Positions 59,026 through 64,000 of a DNA stretch of 64,000 nt are shown here, piece after piece. The notes below the pieces were generated by a model. That model was not told the DNA's origin. It saw only the letters and a list, made by a program, of their open reading frames with translations, and did no database searches. The position numbers and the translations under genes were made by a program. The stretch is taken from positions 1,254,235-1,318,234 of the forward strand of contig NZ_LMIV01000001.1 in the NCBI RefSeq assembly GCF_001428865.1, read 5' to 3'. Source of the DNA: Sphingomonas sp. Root241. GTDB lineage: Bacteria; Pseudomonadota; Alphaproteobacteria; Sphingomonadales; Sphingomonadaceae. Positions within the stretch are counted from its first letter, which is position 1, and every line of letters starts with the position of its first letter.

Positions 59026-59646
59026 TCACTTCTTCCACGCCCACCAGAGCTGCGCCGGGGGCAGGTTCCACCATTCGACCGCGTGATCGATATGCTCCCA
59101 ATAGGGCGTCAGGAAGTTCCGCACCTTGGGATTGTATTGGTAGACGAGGAACGCGCCGTCCTTGCGCAGGATGTCGTGCGTCGCATGGGCGATCGCATCG
59201 CCCACGCCCGTCGGGAGCGTCGAGAAGGGCAGGCCCGAGGCGATGTAATCGGCATGCTCGAAGCCATGATCGGCGATGATCCGCTTGATGTCGGCCGCCG
59301 AGTCATTGATCGCGATGAAGCGGGGATCGTCGATCGTGTGCTTGAGATAGCGGATGAAATCCGGGTTGGTGTCGATCACGATCAGCTTCGCGTCGGGGGC
59401 GAGGCGCTCGAGAATCGTGCGGGTGAAAGTGCCGACGCCGGGGCCGTATTCGACGAACAGCTTGCAATTGTCCCAATCGACCGGGCTGAGCATGTGCCGC
59501 ACGAGCCGCTGCGACGAGGAGGCGATCGCGCCCACCATCACCGGATGCTTGAAGAAGCCCTTGAGGAACATGACCCAGGGCGAGGACACTCCGGCGGCGC
59601 GCATGCTTGCACGGCGGCGCTTTGCGGAGACGGTCGATGCGGGCAT
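59026..59646 (-). CDS. SAM-dependent methyltransferase, PmtA/phospholipid N-methyltransferase-like
   Basis: 206 residues from ATG 59646. The SAM motif is KLFVEYGPGVGTFTRTIL, with LIVIDTNPDFIRYLKHTIDD (acidic loop) and YIASGLPFSTLP (a motif IV typical of the KsgA/PmtA group). It starts with a basic stretch and GFFKHPVMVGAIASSSQRLV. It is related to rhizobial/Rhodobacter PmtA, which methylates phosphatidylethanolamine. Divergent location next to psd-pssA supports a phospholipid substrate, but that remains inference. Confidence 0.82.
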   Translation of the reverse strand: MPASTVSAKRRRASMRAAGVSSPWVMFLKGFFKHPVMVGAIASSSQRLVRHMLSPVDWDNCKLFVEYGPGVGTFTRTILERLAPDAKLIVIDTNPDFIRYLKHTIDDPRFIAINDSAADIKRIIADHGFEHADYIASGLPFSTLPTGVGDAIAHATHDILRKDGAFLVYQYNPKVRNFLTPYWEHIDHAVEWWNLPPAQLWWAWKK

Positions 59647-59946
59647 GGGAGTCCTTTGCAGCTTTCGTGGCAATCAGTGCGCACGCGCTTTCGCGAAAAC
59701 GAACGAACATTCAAGCGCAGCAGTTGCTTTAATCGGGGACAATCTGCCCCCGAACTCGAACAGTGTGGCGCGCAGATACACCAGCCGCGGCGTCCCGCAA
59801 AGCCGAACTGCAACAATCAGGTCGAGGGGAGGGTGCGGCCGGTATGTTGCGTCTCCGCGGTCGCCGAACCCGGGCAGCAATTAAGCGGCACGGAAACTCG
59901 CGCCGCCGTCTAGGAAATGCGGCCATGTGCCGCTACACCGCGCCGC
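59647..59946. other. Divergent promoter region between the methyltransferase and psd genes
   Basis: 300 bp with no gene I can support. It must carry both promoters. The part from 59690 to 59830 is lower in GC than its surroundings. I found no strong dyad or terminator, and no convincing -35/-10 pair. Confidence 0.4.
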
Positions 59947-60675
59947 ATGGCATCCCTCGACAAGCCTTCCGTCGGTACCTCGACCGTGAAGTGGCGCTTT
60001 CCCGACATTCACCCCGAAGGGCGCAAATATGTGCTGATCGCCGGCGCGATCGCGCTGGTCAGCCTGTTCGTATGGGATTTCATCACCTGGCCTTTGGTGT
60101 TCCTGACGCTGGGCGTCGCGGCCTTCTTTCGCGATCCCGTGCGGGTGACGCCGCAGGGCGAAGGATTGATCGTCTCGCCCGCCGACGGGCTGATCACGAT
60201 GATCGAGCGCGTGACGCTGCCGCCGGAGCTTTCGGGCCCGCATGCGCTGGGCGATGGGCCGATGCTGCGGGTTTCGGTGTTCATGAGCGTGTTCGACGTG
60301 CACATCAATCGCACCCCGATCACCGGCACGATCCGCCACGTCATCTACATCGCAGGCAAGTTCATGAACGCCGACTTCGACAAGGCGAGCGAAGAGAATG
60401 AGCGGCAGTACATCATCGTCGAGGACAAGAACGGGCAGCGGATCGGCTTCACCCAGATCGCCGGCCTCGTCGCGCGCCGGATCGTCAGCTTCGTCAAGGC
60501 AGGGGACATGGTGGTCGGTGGCCAGCGCGTCGGGCTGATCCGTTTCGGCAGCCGTGTCGACGTGTTCATCCCCGAAAGCTACGGCGTCGAAGTCGCGCTC
60601 GGCCATCGCGCCATCGCCGGCGAGACCATCCTCGCGCGCAAGGGCGCAATGCGCGCGACCGGCATCGCGCAATGA
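59947..60675 (+). CDS. psd: Phosphatidylserine decarboxylase (short, Psd type II)
   Basis: 242 residues from ATG 59947; a 10-codon upstream extension lacks support. One N-terminal membrane region ([20 protein letters not shown]). Conserved blocks are [40 protein letters not shown] and the self-cleavage site [11 protein letters not shown], where the Gly-Ser bond is processed to the pyruvoyl group. It converts phosphatidylserine to phosphatidylethanolamine. The stop overlaps pssA (ATGA). Confidence 0.96.
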   Translation: MASLDKPSVGTSTVKWRFPDIHPEGRKYVLIAGAIALVSLFVWDFITWPLVFLTLGVAAFFRDPVRVTPQGEGLIVSPADGLITMIERVTLPPELSGPHALGDGPMLRVSVFMSVFDVHINRTPITGTIRHVIYIAGKFMNADFDKASEENERQYIIVEDKNGQRIGFTQIAGLVARRIVSFVKAGDMVVGGQRVGLIRFGSRVDVFIPESYGVEVALGHRAIAGETILARKGAMRATGIAQ

Positions 60676-61487
60676 AGCCGCCCCGCGCGGGCAGGCTTCC
60701 AAGGCGGCCGCGCCGCGAGGGCGGCATCCCGCTCCGCGCGGTGCTGCCGAATACGGTCACGGCGCTCGCGCTCTGTTCGGGGCTGACCGCGATACGCTTC
60801 GCGATCCTCGGGAATTGGGAAGTCGCGGTGCTGCTGGTCCTGGCCGCGGCGGTGTTCGACGGACTCGACGGCAAGATCGCCCGGCTGGTGCGCGCGGAGA
60901 GCCGATTCGGCGCCGAGCTCGACAGCCTCTCCGATGCGATCTCGTTCGGCGTGGCGCCCGCGCTGATCCTCTATCTCTGGTCGCTCAACGGGCTGGGCCG
61001 GTTCGGCTGGATGGTCGCCTTGCTGCTCGCGCTCTTCTGCGCGCTGCGCCTCGCGCGGTTCAACGCCAATATCGACCAGGAGCACCAGCCGCATAAATCC
61101 GCCGGTTTCCTCACCGGCGTTCCCGCGCCGGCGGGCGCGCTGCTGGCGATGACGCCGCTCTATCTGTGGCTGTGGACGGGGGAGGCGCTGCTTCGCACGC
61201 CGATCGTGATCGCGCTGTGGACCGCGTTCATCGCCGTGCTGCTGATATCCAGCATCGCCACCTTCGCACCGGCGGTGCGGATCAAGCAACGGATCCGCTT
61301 CGAGGCGGTGGCGCTGCTGGTGGTCTTCGTCGCGGCCCTGGTCTCGGCGCCCTGGCCGACGCTGGCGCTGCTCGCGATCGCCTATCTGGCGACGATCCCA
61401 TTCAGCGTACGCAGCTATCGCCGGGTCATGCGGCTGCGCGCAGCGGCGCCCGCACCGGCATCCGAGCCTGAACCGCCCGCACCGTAA
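60672..61487 (+). CDS. pssA: CDP-diacylglycerol-serine O-phosphatidyltransferase
   Basis: 271-residue membrane enzyme. The CDP-alcohol phosphotransferase motif is [20 protein letters not shown] then [15 protein letters not shown] (DGxxAR...GxxxDxxxD with K/I at variable positions). About 8 membrane segments. It makes phosphatidylserine for Psd, encoded just upstream with a 4-nt overlap. The last 60 bases overlap a small minus-strand gene. Confidence 0.95.
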   Translation: MKPPRAGRLPRRPRREGGIPLRAVLPNTVTALALCSGLTAIRFAILGNWEVAVLLVLAAAVFDGLDGKIARLVRAESRFGAELDSLSDAISFGVAPALILYLWSLNGLGRFGWMVALLLALFCALRLARFNANIDQEHQPHKSAGFLTGVPAPAGALLAMTPLYLWLWTGEALLRTPIVIALWTAFIAVLLISSIATFAPAVRIKQRIRFEAVALLVVFVAALVSAPWPTLALLAIAYLATIPFSVRSYRRVMRLRAAAPAPASEPEPPAP

Positions 61488-61644
61488 CCCGGCTGAGCCG
61501 CGGCGGAAGGGCGGGAAACGTCGGCACCGGACCAAACAGCGCCTCGAAGCGATGCAGCTGGGGCCGGATGCTGGCGTAGAGAGTCCATGCTGCCGCCATG
61601 AAGGCCGAGCCGAACAGCAGTGCAATGGCGATCCCAGTCATCAA
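61426..61644 (-). CDS. Small putative membrane protein
   Basis: 72 residues from ATG 61644 (a second ATG follows). One N-terminal membrane helix (MMTGIAIALLFGSAFMAAAW) then RPQLHRFEALFGPVP and a basic tail [16 protein letters not shown]. It overlaps the 3' end of pssA by 62 bp on the opposite strand. The clean membrane helix and a start away from pssA argue it is real; there is no family match I know. Confidence 0.5.
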   Translation of the reverse strand: MMTGIAIALLFGSAFMAAAWTLYASIRPQLHRFEALFGPVPTFPALPPRLSRVTVRAVQARMPVRAPLRAAA

Positions 61645-61913
61645 TCGGCTCCCAATTCCGCATCCGAACTGCGGGAATTCAATGATTCCAACATCTTGAC
61701 GAGGCGAGGCGTTCCATGCCCCGCTTCTGAGCCCTTTATGTTCCGTTAACGTTCTGCTGTCAACACGATGTTCACAGATTGTTCTGCTTGCATAGGGGCG
61801 AGCGTTCGGCTAAGCGCGCCGCCTCAACCCGCATGGGAAGCATCATAAACCGGTGCCACGGCGCTTGCCTGGTCACTCGCTTCCCAGAGGCTCAACCGGA
61901 AGGAGTTATCCCT

Positions 61914-62849
<936 letters not shown>

Positions 62850-62871
62850 TCCCGTCATCCAACCGTAATGG

Positions 62872-62909
62872 GGGCGGGGCAGGGCATCACGCACTGCTCC
62901 GCCCGATTT
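62872..62909 (+). terminator. Intercistronic hairpin with T tract between rpsB and tsf
   Basis: GGGCGGGGCAG (62872-62882) pairs with CTGCTCCGCCC (62894-62904) over 11 bp with one G-T wobble, then GATTTTT. It has the form of a rho-independent terminator but lies 20 bases before the tsf ribosome site, so it probably attenuates read-through from rpsB. Confidence 0.75.
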
Positions 62910-62927
62910 TTAGCTGAGGAATAGAAC

Positions 62928-63863
62928 ATGGCCGAGATCACTGCAGCAGCCGTGAAGGAGCTCCGCGAAAAGAGCGGCGCCGGCATGATGGATTGCAAGA
63001 AGGCGCTCACCGAGACCAATGGCGACCTCGAAGCCGCCAGCGATTGGCTGCGCTCGAAGGGCCTTGCCGCCGCCGCCAAGAAGTCGAGCCGTACGGCCGC
63101 TGAAGGCCTGGTCGGCGTCGCGGTTGCCGGTACCAAGGGCGTCGCCGTCGAAGTCAATTCGCAGACCGACTTCGTCGCCAAGAACGAGATCTTCCAGAAC
63201 TTCGTCCGCGAAGTGACGTCGATCGCGCTCGAAAAGGGCGACAGCGTCGATGCGATCAAGGCTTCGCCGATGGCTGCCGGCGGCAGCGTCGAGGAAGTGC
63301 TGACCGCGAACATCGCGACGATCGGCGAGAATCAGGTTCTCCGCCGCGCGAAGAAGGTCGAAGTGACCAACGGCGCCGTGATTCCCTATGTCCACAACGC
63401 GGCGGCCCCCGGCCTCGGCAAGATCGGCGTGCTCGTCGCACTCGAATCGGATGCCGGCGTCGACGTGCTCGAGCCGCTCGGCAAGCAGCTGGCGATGCAC
63501 ATCGCGGCCGCCTTCCCGCTGGCGCTTTCGGTCGAGGGCCTCGATCCGGACGTCGTCGAGCGCGAGGCTGCGATCCTGCGCGAGAAGAACGCCGAGAAGA
63601 TCGTCGGCAAGTCTGCCGAGGTGGCCGAGAAGATCCTCAACGGGCCGATCGAGAAGTTCAAGAAGGAGAACGCGCTGCTCACCCAGGCGTTCGTCATGGA
63701 CGGCAAGACTCCGGTTCAGGACGTGATCGCCAAGGCCGGCAAGGATGCCGGCGCGTCGATCGTGCTCAAGGACTATGTCCGCTTCCAGCTCGGCGAAGGC
63801 ATCGAGAAGGAAGAGAGCGACTTCGCGGCCGAGGTTGCGGCGACCGCCGGTCTGACCAAGTAA
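62928..63863 (+). CDS. tsf: Elongation factor Ts
   Basis: 311 residues. The N-terminal UBA-like module [20 protein letters not shown] then [20 protein letters not shown], and the core [20 protein letters not shown], are conserved. It recycles EF-Tu by GDP release. It follows rpsB, as in most bacteria, with a hairpin between them. Confidence 0.98.
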   Translation: MAEITAAAVKELREKSGAGMMDCKKALTETNGDLEAASDWLRSKGLAAAAKKSSRTAAEGLVGVAVAGTKGVAVEVNSQTDFVAKNEIFQNFVREVTSIALEKGDSVDAIKASPMAAGGSVEEVLTANIATIGENQVLRRAKKVEVTNGAVIPYVHNAAAPGLGKIGVLVALESDAGVDVLEPLGKQLAMHIAAAFPLALSVEGLDPDVVEREAAILREKNAEKIVGKSAEVAEKILNGPIEKFKKENALLTQAFVMDGKTPVQDVIAKAGKDAGASIVLKDYVRFQLGEGIEKEESDFAAEVAATAGLTK

Positions 63864-63867
63864 ATCC

Positions 63868-64000
63868 ACTCTCCCTCCCCCCTCGAGGGGAGAGGGTTGC
63901 GCAGACTTGGGCTCGAAGAGCCTTAGTCGGAGCTGGGTGAGGGGTGAGCGGCTCCGGCGGAGCCGCGCGAGGCTTTGCCTCGCTCTACCCCTCACAACCT
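63868..64000. repeat. Palindromic intergenic repeat, copy 3 (runs to the window edge)
   Basis: Hairpins CTCTCCCTCCCCCCTCGAGG-GGAGAG (63871-63897), GGCTCCGGCGGAGCC (63951-63965) and GAGGCTTTGCCTC (63969-63981). Similar in style to copies 1 and 2 (runs of CTCCC and GGGAG around small palindromes) but the order of words differs. It follows tsf and could help end its transcript. Confidence 0.6.

Overview
The window is high-GC chromosomal DNA from an alphaproteobacterium, most likely Sphingomonas or a close relative in the Sphingomonadaceae. This is inferred from a complete Entner-Doudoroff cluster, a TonB receptor with the VTARRREEQ-type plug typical of sphingomonads, a GTTC-N7-GTTC SOS box in front of recA, ETF-ubiquinone oxidoreductase, a short type-2 ArgC, and dispersed palindromic intergenic repeats. 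I found no rRNA, tRNA, CRISPR array, insertion sequence or prophage. Almost all of the window is core genome with short intergenic gaps and many 1-8 nt stop/start overlaps.

Layout. 1-1.7 kb: 3' end of mltG, then a divergent NAD(P)-binding protein/HxlR regulator pair around a clear dyad operator. 1.75-7.5 kb (minus): zwf-pgl-edd-glk-eda, the whole route from glucose to pyruvate plus glyceraldehyde-3-phosphate. 7.5-9.2 kb (minus): a MarR-like regulator, an SH3-fold protein and argC. 9.4-11.5 kb: secG and pyrG, separated by a leader holding a four-codon ORF whose ribosome site lies in a hairpin. 11.5-16.5 kb: an alpha/beta hydrolase, a periplasmic cyclophilin, an Hsp20 and a TonB receptor. 16.9-20.6 kb: lolC-lolD-acetyltransferase-lepB-like-glutathione peroxidase, a tightly overlapping run. 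21-29 kb: dnaE, an acyl-CoA synthetase and an M1 aminopeptidase.

29.2-32.2 kb: pyrimidine catabolism genes in the order rutB-rutC-rutD-rutA. 32.4-37.8 kb: a two-ring AAA+ ATPase of unknown role, an SGNH hydrolase, a radical SAM protein, a VOC protein and a YbjN-like protein. 37.9-40.9 kb (minus): a cysteine-free uracil-DNA-glycosylase-like protein, a lytic transglycosylase and moaB. 41-45.1 kb: ETF-QO, a TPR protein and ispE. 45.2-48 kb: a 2OG-Fe(II) oxygenase, SOS-controlled recA and a GST. 48.2-54.5 kb: a dicarboxylate symporter, a Tat-exported M24 peptidase, a lipid kinase and alaS. 54.5-59 kb (minus): two tandem secreted four-cysteine paralogues, a CPA2 antiporter and icd. 59-64 kb: a PmtA-like methyltransferase divergent from psd-pssA (phosphatidylethanolamine synthesis), then rpsB-tsf with an intercistronic hairpin.

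Nothing here is a clear, wholly new defence or mobile system. The observations most worth a second look are the pyrG leader mini-ORF, the signal-peptidase-like protein lacking its catalytic lysine, the tandem AAA+ ATPase, the duplicated four-cysteine secreted proteins, and the cysteine-free UDG-like protein. All domain and family calls were made by reading the sequence; no database search was run.
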